A DNA stretch of 64,000 bases from Stomorhina lunata (GCA_933228675.1 OW121742.1:21823994-21887993), one strand, 5' to 3'; counted from the first letter of the stretch, positions 28,001 through 43,000 are shown. The notes: a model not told the origin generated them from the sequence alone. Program-made: numbers and translations.

Positions 28001-31000
28001 TCTATAAAATAAAATGTTTGATAAAAAAATTTTCTTTAAAAAAATTTTTGATAAAAAGATTTCCTATAGAAAAATTTGATAAAAAAATTTTCTATAAAAA
28101 AATTTTTGATAAAAAAATTTTCTATAGGAAAATGTTTGATAAAAAAAAATTTCTATAGAAAAATGTTTGATAACAAAAAATTCTATAGAAAAATTTTTGA
28201 TAAAAAATTTTCTATAAAAAAATGTTTGATAAAAAATTTTCTATAAAAACGTTTTTGATGAAAAATTTTCTATAGAAAAATTTTTGATAAAAAAATTTTG
28301 CATAGACAAATTTTTGATAAAAAAAATTTCTATAGAAAAATTTTTGATAAAAAAATTTTCTATAGAAAAATGTTTGATAAAAAATTTTTGATAAAAAAAT
28401 TTCTATAGAAAAATTTTTAATAAAAAAATTTTGCATAGAAAAATTTTTGATTAAAAAAATTTCTATAGAAAACTTTTTGATAAAAAAAATTTTCTATAGA
28501 AAAATTTTCCATAGAAAAATTTTTGATAAAAAGATTTTTATATCAAAAAATTTTAAAATTTTTCATGGAAAAATTTTCTATAGAACAATTTTTGATTAAA
28601 AAATTTTCTATAGAAAAATGTTTGATAAAAAAAATTTTTCATAAAAAAAATTTCTATAGAAAAATGTTTGATAAAAAAAAAATTCTAAGGAAAAATTTTT
28701 GATAAAAAAATTTTCTATATAAAAATGTTTGATAAAAAAAATTTTGCATAGAAAAATTTTTGATAAAAAGATTTTTATATCAAAAAATTTTAAAATCTTT
28801 CATGGAAAAACTTTCTATAGAACAATTTTTGATTAAAAAATTTTCTATAGAAAAATGTTTGATAAAAAAATTTTCTATACAAAAATTTTTGATAAAAAAA
28901 TTTCCTATAAAAAAAATATTTGATAAAAAAATTTTCTATAGAAAAATTTTTGATAAAAAAATTTTGCATAGAAAAATTTTTGATTAAAAAAATTTTTATA
29001 AAAAACTTTTTGATAAAAAAATTTTCTATAGAAAAATGTTTGATAAAAAATTTTCTATAGAAAAACTTTGATAAAAAAATTTAGCATAGAAAAATTTTTG
29101 ATAAAAAAAATGTATATAGAAAACTTTTTGATAAAAAAATTTTCTATAGAAAAATTTTCCATAGAAAAATTTTTGATAAAAAGATTTTTATATCAAAAAA
29201 TTTTCAAATCTTTCATGGAAAACTTTTCTTTAGAACAATTTTTCATTAAAAAATTTTCTATTGAAAAATGTCTGATAAAAAGATTTCCTATAGAAAAATA
29301 TTTGATAAAAAAATTTTCCGAAAAATTAGGTTTAATCAGGCTTGAGTTCATTTAATTTTCAAATTAGTAATTTTGAAAATTTGAAAAGTAATTGTGGAGA
29401 AAAACTGAAAAAATTATTTTTGAACTCGGCTCAGTGGATTGCAATTTCTGTCCCGCCACAGGACGTCATCAGCACTTAGCGCCCTCGACCACAGTCGAGT
29501 TGTCAAATTGCAGAGATAATCATCAATTTAATTCATTGATTTTAATCGAACATCACTACGTTTAATTGATTGTGTATTCTCCTATTACTTGTTTTGCTCG
29601 ATCTTTTCACAAAATTTTCTATAGAAAAATTTTTGATAAAAAAATTTTGCATAGAAAAATTTTTAATAAAAAAAATTTCTATAGAAAACTTTTTGATAAA
29701 AAAATTTTCTATAGAAAAATTTTCCATACAAAAATTTTTGATAAAAAGATTTTCTATAGAAAAATTTTTGATTAAAAGATTTTCTATAGAAAAATTTTTG
29801 ATAAAAATATTAAGAAAAAATGGAGTAGAAAACTTATTTTTACGATTGGACGTAAATTTAAGAAACTATAGCCAATTTTAAGTTTTTGGTACAAAAAATC
29901 AAAATTTTCATAATGATCCCAAAAATCAAGTTTTTTTCAATTGGACGCATATTTAAGAAACTTCAGCCAATTTTAGGTTTTTGGTACAAAAAATCAAAAT
30001 TTTTAAGATGATCCCAAAAATCGAGTTTTTTTTGATTAGACGCATATTTAAGAAACTGCAGCCAATTTTAAGTTTTTGATACAAAAAATCAGCATTTTCA
30101 TAATGATCCCATAAATCAATTTTTTTTCTCGATTGGACGCATAGCATATTTAAGAAACTTCAGCCAATTTTAGGTTTTTGGTATAAAAAATAAAAATTTT
30201 TAAGATGATCCCAAAAAGCAAGTTTTTTCTTGATTAAGAAACTGCAGCCAATTTTAAGTTTTTGGTACAAAAAATCTAAATTTTTGAAATGATCCCAAAA
30301 ATCAAATATTTTCTCGATTGGACGCATATTTAAGAAACTGCAGCCAATTTTAAGTTTTTTTACAAAAAATTAAACAATTCAAAATGATCAGAAAAATCAA
30401 AAATTTTCTCGATTGGACGCATATTTAAGAAACTACATGCAATTTTAGGTTTTTGGTACAAAAAATCAAAATTTTCAAAATGATCCCAAAAATCAAGTAT
30501 TTTCTTGCTTGGAGGCATATTGAAGTAAATCCCATTAGAATTTAAACTTAACTTATTTTTACAAAAAAAAATCTAAAAACGTTTAATCACACGACCTATG
30601 CGGCTAATTGACTTCCCTAAACGGAAAAAATCTGTTCTTGCATCGCAATTTTTTCTTTGAACTTGCATCGCAATTTTTCGAGTGACAGAGTACAATCGGC
30701 TTATCCTGTCTATTAATTTAAATTGCAAATATAATGGGCTGTAGGGTAGGAGGAGGACCATTTGCCATAGGGGCGCATTTGCCACCACTAATTTTATTTT
30801 TTGATGCTAACTTATCTTTTTTGATGCTGTAATCGATTTTATAATTGTTTATCATTGATATTCTATATGTCAAATTTTGACTGCTGTAGCTTTCGTGATT
30901 TACTGTTTTAGCAGATCCTGAAAAAATATTTTGCTACAAGTATTTTTGTAATATTTTCCTTAGTTTTTTGTTATCCTAAGAAATTTTTCATTAGTTAAAT

Positions 31001-34000
31001 AAACAATATGGTATTGACAACAAATACTTTAAGTTTTTATCAATAAATCTATTTCTTGTGTGAAAAATTGTTCTTTACATCTAAGGACTCTACCTGGGGC
31101 ACATTTGCCATACATATATAACATAGCTACTCGTAATATCCCTAAAAAGGATATCGTATTTTGGTTCCAAGGTCCATTCCATCTTCCATCTTAACAATTT
31201 TTTTTTAATGTTGATATGTCACAGTACAATGTTAACAGAGGCCCAATAGTTTAAATTTTGATCTCTGAATTTTTTACTGTTTTATTTAATTTATCCATGT
31301 GAAATGAACTTGAATTAATTTTTTGGTTTGTTTGTTTTGTATATCAAAGCTTTATAGCAATAAAAATTTACTTTATTACAATAATTTTTTTACTTATTTT
31401 TTGAACCCAACTTATTGGCAAATGTGCCCCATGGGTGGGGCACATTGGCCACTTTTAGTTAATTTTCTATTTTTTAAATTTAATACATAAAGAAAAGTCG
31501 TAGGCAATCTGAACCAACACATTTTAAAGCTAACATATATAGGTACCTATGAAGAACAAAACAATTGTGATAACTCTCCCGGTAGGAAACCTAGAGCACT
31601 TTAAAAAAAAGTGGCAAATGCTCCCCCTTCTACCCTACTCCACATATATAACTTATGTTGCGAAAATATCAGTTTATAACCTTGTCTTATTTTATTTGAA
31701 GCACTCAAAGTTTTTAGTTTATCCTTCAAAATACAAAATAGATCCTAAAACTGGAAGTCTGTCCATCCTGATGACATGTCTATTATAAGTTTTGTGGTGG
31801 CCCGATATTTAAAACACATACCACATTTGAAAGGAACCTTTCTAGAATTTCCTTGTACTTTTGATGCCCCCTTATATTTTATTTAATTTTCATTTACGTG
31901 GATCCCCACTTAAGACACGTGTCTTATGAAAATATTTTCCCCAACTTAAATACTACAAGCTACTCATTTTCATTTAACCTTCAACATTTACTCAGTTTTT
32001 GAATGAAAAATTCTTACCATTATTTAGTTACGTTGTTTTTATACCCACCATCAAAAAGAATGGGGGGTATATTGAGATTGTCATTCCGTTTGTAATTTCC
32101 TTAATATTGGCCCAAAAATCAAAAACGATATATATTCTGAATCCTTATGAAATTCTAAGACGATTGAGCGATGTCCGTCTGTCTGTCCGTCTGTCTGTCT
32201 GTCTGTCTGTCTGTTGAAATCACGATAACGTCTAAGCGAAAAGAGCTAGCTAACTGAAACTTAGCAAAAACATTCTTTATCTATGAGAAAATTTTGGTAT
32301 TGAAATTGGGCAAAATCGGTTAGCATTTGGCCATAGCTCCCGTATAACCTCGTCTAGGCTAATCGCTTATTTGCTAATAAATGACAAATTATGACAGTTA
32401 TGATGACAAAATTTGGTATCTAGAAGTTTTAGATAAGCACTAGGCAGCATATAAAATTTCATCGAAATCGGTTCACATTTAGCCATAGCTCCCATACAAA
32501 AAACTTACGAAAACAGGCTAAATTTCACCCAAAATACACTTAAATGCCAATAAATCTAAAAGTATAACAGATATAACCACTAAATTTGGCACAAGAAAGT
32601 ATTATATCAATGCCAGCCAGTGTGCAAAATTTCGTCACAATCGGTCACCATTTGACCATAGCTCCCATATAAAAAATTTATGGAAACACAAAAATACATA
32701 AAGAAAAGGTTGTTTATGTCCGTCTGTCCGTCAGATAAAAGCACGCTAGCGCTTGAACGAAAAGAGCTAGAGGGACAAAATTTTACAAAAGTATTTTGGA
32801 TATCTTGAAAAAGATGTGTGTTGAAAATGGACAAAATCGGTTCAAATTTAGTTAGAGCTCCCATATAACCCGGCCCCGGGAAACACATTAATGCTGATAA
32901 ATTGAATACAATTGTAATAGCTATGACGATTAAATTTAAAATAGGGAAGTTTTATGCAATTTTTGATCAGTTTATCAAATTTTATAGGAATCAGTCCATA
33001 TTTGACTTTAGCTTTCATGTGAAAAACACTCACGGAAACCAAAAATTTTAGCAAAGGCCAGTTAAAAGCTGTTAAATTAGAAACTATGATAGCTACGGTC
33101 ACTAAATTTTGCAAGAATAAGCTCTATATATACCAGCCAGTGTGTAAAATTTTGTTATAATCGGTCAACATTTGGCTATAATTCTTATATATATAACATC
33201 CCCTTTTTATATCTACAATCAAAAAGATTTGGAGGTACATTCATTATATTAAGATTGCACCTATGAAATTATATAGGCATCAATCAATGTTCAGCCCAGA
33301 CTTTATATATGATGAATGCATTAGGAACTCATAACGAAATATATGGACCTGTCGTATTACTATTAACGTGTTTAGCCTAACTACATATTAATCACAACGA
33401 AAAGTATTTAACAACTTATTAATGTAAAACTATACCTGGTTATGAGACCGAATTTTGATCAAAGTAAATACTGGGGAAACCACTAAAATATTTTTGAATG
33501 TTGAACTATAAAGCTACGGAAACCTAATTTAGTCCAAAGGTTTTACCAACAATACCAAATAGCTTAGCGATTTTTCCAGTTTTGGTGCAGATTTTGAATT
33601 AGCTGCACCCTTGTAGATATATGAGATATGTTTCTAAATTTAACACAACTTGATGGTGGGTATATAAGATTCGGCACAGCCGAATATAACACTCTTACTT
33701 GTTTCTATTGAGAACAAAAATTAATTGCACATTTTAATAATTTGAAGAGTTAGCAATTAAGAGCTGGAAACAAAAACAGCAATTTTTGAGGTAACTGAAA
33801 TGAGAAAGAAAAATGCACAAATTAATTAGTATAAATTAAGTTCAATATGAAAAATAAATAGAAAATGAAGTAAAAATATAAAATGAAAAATAAATTAAAA
33901 TATGTATTATATAATAATTAAAAATGACAGAATTTTTCTTTTATAACATAAAACAATATATTTTCATAATACCCTAAAGATATAAACTAATCTTAATAAG

Positions 34001-37000
34001 ATTTTGTAATAAGGCAAAGAGTAAAGAGAGAAAGCATAATTTTTGCACTGGTTGTGCACAAACTTTCTTAATTAATTGTGTAAATAGTTTTTTGTGCAAT
34101 AAAATGGGAAAAAAACTATAACAGTTTTGCATATTTAATGTAATTTAAATACTTTTCACACACATTGTCTAACACAGCTACAACTCGACCAAGTAAAACC
34201 CTAGAAGACAACTAAAATTTTCTTGCCTTTCTGCATTCTTTCTTTGCCTTTTTCGGGTAATTGCTTAAAGGCTACTAGAGTCACACAGCCAATGCAGCCA
34301 ATATACCCAAAAAAGTGATAACTTTACAACCAACTTACAACGTTGACATTCCTATAAAAAATTCAACAAAAAAAAAACTCCCAACTTTAACTCAGAACTC
34401 CAGCAAAACTAAATAAACCACTAAACTAAGAAAAACTGCAGATTTTCCCATTTGGAGAAAATTGCAAACTAAAGAGGAAATTCTTTTTTTTTATTTTTAC
34501 TCAACTTTTTCTTTATGTGTGTGATTTCAACAAAGGAAACATTAACACAGTCGTGTAGAACAGGAGATGAAGAAACCTTTAGTCGTAAAATAGAAAGAAA
34601 ATTTTCAAAATTTTCCATTTGAACAACATCAGAGAAATTATATAAAAAGGCATGATTATGCGGTAAAAGCCCCTATCAAAATGTAAGTGTCGGTTTGGCG
34701 CACATGAGTTTTAATGTAGACAGGAATTTTACAGAAAAAAAGTTTTTCTTATTTTTTTTTTTAAGAAAAAAATTTTTTTTTTTTTTTTTTTTTGTAATGC
34801 TAATTTTCGGTTTTTGAGTTCAGTGCTTTAAAAGAGTTTTATAGTATAGGAAACATAACAGTTTACATGAAAAGAAATAATTTCGAAATAAAAATTTTGC
34901 TTTAAAAATTTTACGTTCCAAATTTTTTTTATAAAAAATGTAAATCATCATATTTTAGAGTTGCAGAAAGGGGTAAGCTTTAACTTGATTCTTTATTTTC
35001 CTACACCCTTTTCCTTTGTCAATTACGAATATACGTCATTTGCAAATCTTCTTTAATAGAGAAACTACATCCCGTTCAAGGTCTTCTAGATCGCATCAAT
35101 CTTTGATGTCATAGTTAAGGATCACCATTCGAACAAAGTAGTCTACCTAACTTAAGCCTCAATAGATTTCTAGCAGTTTATCATTGCATCTTTAAAATAA
35201 TAATAAAAATTTTGTTATGAAAAATTCTTCGATATAAAATTTCCTTCTTCAAAAATTTTTCGTATATGAAGTTTTATACTAGAGAAAATTTTTTGATATT
35301 AAGTCTTACCTACAGAAAATTTATCAGAATTAAATTTATTTTCATATAAAATTTTTAATATTAAATTTGTTGACAATTTATTTTCATATAAAATTTTTAA
35401 TATTAAATTTGTTGACAATTTATTTTCATATAAAATTTTTAATATTAAATTTGTTGACATTTCATTAGACAATTTTATTAATATGAAATTTTTTCATAAA
35501 AAAATTTTTTAATATAAAATTTTTTCATAAAAAAAACTTTAAATATAAAATTTTTTTCTGTAGAAAATTTGACGATATGCAAATTTGTTCGTGAAGAAAA
35601 TTTTCAGTATGAATTTTTTCCATAGAAAATTATTCTATATTAAATTTTTTAACAAGATTTTTACGATCCGACATGATTTTTCCTATAGAAAATTTTTACG
35701 ATATGAAAGTTTTCTTCAAAAAATTTTTTACATAAAAGTTTTTCGTTGAAAAATTTTTTAATATGTAATTTTTCTGTTGAAATTTTTCTATACAAAATAT
35801 TAACTTGAGACCCACCTTAACCCAACCGACTGAGAATCACTTTGTGAGTCGTTGTATATACATATAGATAAATTTTTGACATGAACATTTTCAGTCGAAA
35901 ATTTGACGATATGAACAATTGTTCAATACAATTTTTGTGAAGAAAATTTTGGATATGAATTTTTGCTATAGAAAATTTTACAATATTAAATTAAAATTTT
36001 TTAAATCGAAAAGTTTTACGATATAAAATTATCTTAACAAAATTTTTGCACAAATATAACTTTCAAATTTTAAAATTTATGATTTGAAATTTTGTCTTAG
36101 AAAATTTTTTGATACACAATTTTTGTAAAGAAAATTTTCGGTATAAATTTTTTTCTACAGAAAATTTTTTTGATATGATTTTTTTTTTCAATAGAAGATT
36201 TTTACGATATGAAATTTTTCGTAAAAATTTTTTAATATGAAAATTTTTTTTGTCGAAAATTTTCAAAATTTTTTGTGAAGAAAATTTTTAATATGAATAT
36301 TTTTAATAAAAAAATTATCAATATTAAATTTTTCTACAGAAAATTTTTCGATATAAAATTTTTTTGGCTAGAAAATTTTTATAATATGAAATTTTTCGTT
36401 AAAAAATTGTTTGATATAAAATTTTTTCTGTCGAACATTTCACAATTTGGAATATTTTTCGAAAAGAGAATTTTGGATATAAATTTTTTCTATAGAAAAT
36501 TTTCCAACAGAAAATTTTTCGATATGAGATTTATTCTATATGAGAATTTTATAATATGAAATTCTGATACAAAATTTTTCGTTAGAAAAATTTTCAATAT
36601 AAAATTTTTTGTGAGCAAAATTTTTGAGATGGTTTTTTTAGATGATTTTTCAATATTAAATTCTTCTATAGAAATTTTTTCGTTTTAAAATTTTTTCTAT
36701 ATTTTTACGATATGAAATTTAAGAAAAAAATGTATATGGAACTTTTTTCTGTCGAAAATTTGACAATATGGAAGATTTTTCGAAAAGAAAATTTTTCGAT
36801 ATAAAATTTATTCTATAGAAAATTTTACGATATGAAATTTTTCTTTAAAAAATTTTTGATATGAAATTTTTTCTTTAAAAAATTTTTTAATCAGAAATTT
36901 TCCGGGAAGAAAATTTTCGATATTATTTTTTTTTCCACAGAAGATTTTTCAATAATAAATTTTTTTTTTATTAATTTTTTCGATCTAAAATTTTTTTATA

Positions 37001-40000
37001 GAAGACTTTTACGATATGAAATTTTAGAAAAATTTTTGATATGAATATTTTCTGTGAAGAAAATTTTCGATATGATTTTTTTTCTGTAGAAGATTTTCAA
37101 TATTAAATTCTTCGTAAAAATTTTTTTGATATTCATTTTTTTCTATAGAAGATTTTTACAATATGAAATTTTAGAAAATTTGTTGATATGAAATTTTTTT
37201 CTGTTGGAATTTTGACGTATGGAAAATTTTTTTTTGTAAAGAAAATTTTCGATTTCTTCTTTTATAGAAAATTTTTCGATATGAAATTTATTCTACAGAA
37301 GATTTCTACGTTATGAAACTATTCTTTAAAAAATTTTTGACATAACATTTTTTGGCTAGAAAATTTTTCAATATGAAATTTTTGCGAGGAACATTTTTGA
37401 TATGATTTTTTTTATAGAAACTTTTATTTAAATTCTTATTTTTTATTAAATTCTTCATAAAAATTTTTAGAATATGAAATTTTTATTTAAAAATTTACAT
37501 GGAATTTTTCGTTAAAAAATTTTTTGATATGAAATTTTTCTTTAAAAAATTTTTGACATAAAATTTTTTGGCTAGAAAATTTTTCAATATGAAATATTTT
37601 GCGAGGAAAATTTTCGATATGAATTTTTTCTATAGAAACTTTTATTTAAATTCTTATTTAAATTCTTATTTTATATTAAAATCTTCATAGAAATTTTTAG
37701 AATATTCGTTAAAAAATTTTTTGATATGAAATTTTTCTTTAAAAAATTTTTGATATGAAATTTTTTCTTTAGAAAATTTTTCAATCAGAAATTTTCCATG
37801 AAGAAAATTTTCGATATTATTTTTTTCCATAGAAGATTTTTCAATAATAAATTATTTTTTATAAATTTTTTCGATCTATAATTTTTTCTATAGAAGACTT
37901 TTACGATATGAAATTTTAGAAAATTTTTGATATGAAATTTTTTTTCAAAAATTTTTTCTATAAAAAATTTTTCTATAGAAAATTTTTGATATGAAATTTT
38001 TGCGTTAGAAAATTTTTTAATATGAAATTTTTTGTGAAAAAATTTTTGACATAATTTTTTTATAGAAAATTTTTTAATTTTAAATTCTTCTATGGAAATT
38101 TTTTCTATATAAATTTTTTTCCATAGAAGATTTTTACAATATGAAATTTTAGAAAATTTTGATGTGAAATTTTATTATATAGAAGATTTCTACGTTGTGA
38201 AATGTTTTTTAAAAAAATTTTGACATGAAATTTTTTCGTTAGAAAATTTTTGTGAAGAAAACTTTCGATATGATTTTTTTCTATAGAAAATTTTTCAATA
38301 CTAAATTCTTCATAGAAATTTTTTCGATATGAATTTTTTTCTCTCTTTTTAACCCAATCCCCTAAGAATTACTTCGTAAGTCGATTATGGTTTGATAGGT
38401 GGACCCTCACTATTGAAATTGGTCGAAATTTTAATAGAGATTGCTAATAGTTTGTAGACCTCCTATAAGACCTTTTTCCGGTTAAAGACCCGAATTTTGG
38501 TATATTTAAAAATGATTCAGTAGAAATATTGAAACCCAAAAACTCTTCCTTATTAGAAAACTTGATTGAAATCGGACCATGGCTCCTATACAACCCTAAT
38601 GTTAAGACAGAAATCACGAAAAAGTCCTTAAATCGTGAAGGCACTGTCCTTTAGTTGATTAGCACATCAACTACTAAGCATAACTTATTTGGCTGGGTTC
38701 GAGCCTCAGCCACGGCAAACATCAATTTCTGTAATTATTAATTTTTATTAACCATTTCTTGTTGGTTAGCCCTACAGCATTAACGAGCCGTTGATTTAAA
38801 CAAAATCCATTTTTATTATAGAACAAAAAGATGAAAAAATGTGTGTACTTAACAACAAATGCCAAAATAGATTATGTCGTGAAGTTACGGGGTTGAATAA
38901 TATAAAACTTAATCTCTCCTTTTCATCACCTTCCTACAATCCCCTTTCCAAAAAGATAACCCAATTCGTATACACTGTAAAAACAATTGTATATGCAGCA
39001 TTTGTCTGATAAATTAAATGTTATGTTTATTTTTAGCAAATGTTCTCCTAAATCTATGTTCTAAATTTCAGATTTTAGTTCCAGTATAGGACCCAATGTC
39101 GAAAATGACTTAAATATATACAAAATCTCAAGAAAACGTTTGCATAATCACAAAATTTAGCAAATATATAGTCCTAAAAAAACCTCAATAGTGTAGAGTA
39201 TCTTCCACAACGACTAAAACACTTTATTTCTTATAGATATTTATAAAAATATAAGCAAAGGTTCATTGTGTCGTATAAGTAATTCCTGCAAACAAAACAA
39301 AATGTTCATCATACGCACCATGAGCATTTTAAATATTATTTCATTCCAAAGAAATTAATTATTCATTATACGCCCGAGTGAATACAGATTAACTTGCAAT
39401 CTCACTTAAGCCACTATTACAACCTCAAGACAAAATTACAATTAAATTACATATTTTAAATACGGTTTTCTGTTTTATATTTTAAGGCTGCATGCATATT
39501 CTTGCACAACACAAAAGGATACAAAAATTAATATAAAAACAACAAAAGTAGAAAAATTTAATTAACCGCATACGGCAAATAGTGTTAAAATGTGGTTGTA
39601 GTTGTTGTTCCTACTGCTATTTTTATGGCGGTAAAATTGCACAACTTCATCCTCTGGGATGGAGAGGCAGTAATAGCACATAACATTAGTAAAGGAATTT
39701 AAAGTAAATTTCTAAAACAAACTTCCATTACCCCTAGAACAATCCAGCAATGAGTGAGACACATACACACACAGATACAGGAACGGGAACACGCCAACTT
39801 TAAACGTTTTCCTAAAAACAAAAAGACTACTCTACTGATTAAATGCGGTTAAAATCCCATCTAATGTTGCGCTTCACATGCATTAAAGCTGCTCATTTTT
39901 TCCGCTTTTTTGCCATATTCTAAAAATACATTATGGGTTGTAGTTTTTTTTTATATTTTACTATTTAAAATTGTTTTTGCTCTAAAAAATGTGAACTTTT

Positions 40001-43000
40001 CTCATTAAGAGTGTAAGTATATAATATAAGGGTAAGCCTTATTTTGCAAAAATTTGAAAAGTTTTATGCTAATGCCTAAAATCGGTTACACATAATAGAA
40101 AAACTAGCTGGAAAATTTTCAGGTCATGCTACAAAACGCTTTATTATGGAATATATATTGTTACGTTTTTCCCTTAAAAACGAGAAAGGAATTCTGTTTG
40201 CAAACAACCGAAAACAAAATTAAAACACTTTATGTAGTTTTACAAAATTATATTTCTATTAACTTTAGAGTTAATCACTTTAAACACACTTTCACAAAAA
40301 CTGTAAACAAACTTCACAAAACTGCTTTGCAAATATTCTTAGTCACACTGTTCTCTTATACGCGTCTCAATTAAAACTGTTCCCACAATATTCGTCTATC
40401 GGCCTTATATAGTAGAGAAGAGAGTTTCTAGCATTTTCTGGCTTACGAAAGTTTATGCGTGTTCCAATACATTCTCACATGATCAAGAACACGCTCACAC
40501 ATACGTGGTACTAATAGATTGTCTGAAGTTAACAGTAACAGAGAGAGACAGAGAAAGAATGCAGATAAAAGAGAAAAATGTTGCTATACTCTTTATAGCA
40601 AATAAAAGAAACATGTTTCTCTGCTTATAGACATAAACAGAATAACAACAACATCAACAGAAACATTCTAGAAAACTAGGGGAAGAACTTAAAAATTCGT
40701 GACAATATGGTATTTCGATGTTTTCTATTGTCACTAGGTTTCAAAAATTTTGTCCATTGACCCAGGAAACCTTTTCTTACTTCATCTATATATATAATTC
40801 CCCGACAACATTCCATTTGGAACAAGGGGTACTTCTCTCAGACAATGAGCTGCACCCGATTCAATTTTTAGACTCATTGAAAGGGACCTACATTTTAACG
40901 CCGGCTCCGAAAGGCAAATGCATTAGTTGGAGAAGTTTTACATAGCCTAATACTCAATAACCAGTGGCTAGCTGAGTTATGAGGTAAGCAGCCGCTTTTT
41001 TTTAAATTAATTTTTTTTTCAAGTGGGTCTGGTCGGGGATTGAACTCGGGACCTCTGGTATGCTAGTCGGAGAACTAACCTGCTATACCACGGAGGTTCT
41101 TACTTCATCTGGTAAGCGAGAAATGCTAAGTTTTACCAATTGACCTGGTATTTCCAAAATTTAAGCTACTAACACTTACTTTTGAAAGTTCTAAAGTTTT
41201 CACCGTTGACCCCGGGGATAAATTTTACAATATTTACTAATCTTTTTCCCTCAGCTGGCAGGCGTCACATATTAAATTTACTTAAGTAAATTATAAAACT
41301 GGTTTTCCAACATTTATATTTATTATCATTAACTTCCGAAAGTTTTTTTTAATTTTGACCTTTGACCTCGAAGGTAAATTTCCCACTTTTTCTTACATAA
41401 CCGGGCAGGAGATGCTTGATAAACTCTCAACAATTGACCACAGCCTTAGTGAGTACAATTTTTGTATTAACTGTAACCGTTTTGAAGGGTCGGAAAGAAA
41501 AATTTAGTGCTTATGCAAAATAAGGGTTACCCTAATGTATTGTAATATGCTGCTATGCTAGTTATTGAGTTTAGTGCCTTTAGGTTAGATTACCGCATAA
41601 TGCACAATTATTGTGAACAGGTACATAGGTTACATGATTTTGTGTGAGAGTATGTTAGTAGTTATATGCCCTACTACTATTGCTGTAAAGTTATGAAAAT
41701 GGAAAATGATAAATTTTTCGATCCGACTTAAATAAGTTCCTCTTACTCCTCAAGGGAACATAACGAGATAAGTCCAATAATCTCGATGATCTGCTAGATG
41801 TTTGACTTCGTTACATATCTCTCTAATAGCAATAAATCTAATGTAAGCTCCAGGTATGAGTTGGTCTCCCAGTTCCTCTCACTACTCGAGGAAGCATAAC
41901 GTTGTAAGTCCAATAATCTCAATCGTCTAATCGATGTTTGACTTCGTTACATCTCTCTCGAAAAGCAACAGTGTTGCGAGTTTCAGGTATAAATTGTTCT
42001 TATAACTCGCCTGCTTTGTTGCGACTTTAGGTCTATGCACTTTTTGGCAAAATCTTCTTCTGGTTTAAGGAAAATGTGGGTAATTCAATATCTGTCTTCT
42101 TATTTCTAATTTAATTCTTCTCCTGTTATCCTTAAATCCCAGTGGAGCATAGAGCCTCAACCTTCCTTTGACATCGAGCTTTATTGCGGGATATTAGGCA
42201 TACTTCATTCCATGAATAGTTTGCTGCTTGCAACTCCCCACCTATTGACCTTCTCCACGTTATATCAGGTCAACCAACACTACAGCCGCTTATCTGTAAA
42301 TTCCAACGAAGCGCTTGTTGAGCAATGTTGGTATTTGGCCTTCGGGATTTGGTTTGTCGCATTAGTAGGGATTTGGTTTGTCGCATTAAGTAGATCTTCA
42401 TTTCGGCCACCATATATTAAGGATTTGCCTTAAGCATTTGTTTGTAAAGGTTTACAGTCGTTTATCGATGGCATTTGTGCGTTTCCATGTTTCGTAGCCG
42501 TAATACAGGATGGACATGACATTCGAGTTGTATATTCGTAACTTACTTATGAGTCCAAAAAAAGTAAGAGAATTGGGACTCTTACTTTCTTTCGGATTAT
42601 GCGTATGCGTATGGATGAAAATACTCTAGCAAAAAAAGTGTTGTTGAAAATGATCATGAGGGTACTCGTAGAAGAGGACATTCGAACTTTGATGGAAAGA
42701 CCAAGAAGAAGAAAATATTAATACGAAATTGGAAATTGGAGAATATGCACACAAGATCGAAGCGTATGGAATTGTAAAATATGCTCGTCTTTGACCTTAA
42801 CAGATTGTAAATATAGACCAATAATTCCTTGGAGCTGTTAAAAATAAAAGCTTCTATAACTGTTAACTTGGTAATCCATTTGATAAAAAAGAACGCCTAA
42901 ACAACTTAAAGACGGAATTGTAAAGATGCCACAAAAAGGTGATCTAGCTGATAGAGAAAAGCGGCGAAGACCACACCGGAGCATCATAATTTGGAACTGA

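Larger units (their letters stand above)
40030..41532. mobile_element. TIR DNA element (PIF/Harbinger-like), nested insertions
   Basis: Ends GGGTAAGCCTTATTTTGCA (left) and the inverted TGCAAAATAAGGGTTACCC (right), one mismatch, flanked by TAA on both sides (40027-40029, 41533-41535). A 3-bp TWA target site and short TIR suggest PIF/Harbinger. No transposase is seen. Without the nested LTR and SINE the element is about 600 bp. Parts of it (for example 41160-41420) repeat a motif around TTGACC.GGRA. Confidence 0.65.

Noticed and set aside
23276..29881. Frames rich in [10 protein letters not shown] repeats on both strands
   Set aside because: Translation of AT-rich ~30-bp minisatellite; low complexity, same on both strands.
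40126..40374. 82-codon plus-strand frame
   Set aside because: Lies across the boundary of the solo LTR and is antisense to it; no domain.
41025..41096. Functional tRNA gene on the minus strand
   Set aside because: A and B boxes are present, but acceptor and anticodon stems do not pair well and the sequence continues into a repeated body with flanking duplications, so it is a SINE head.
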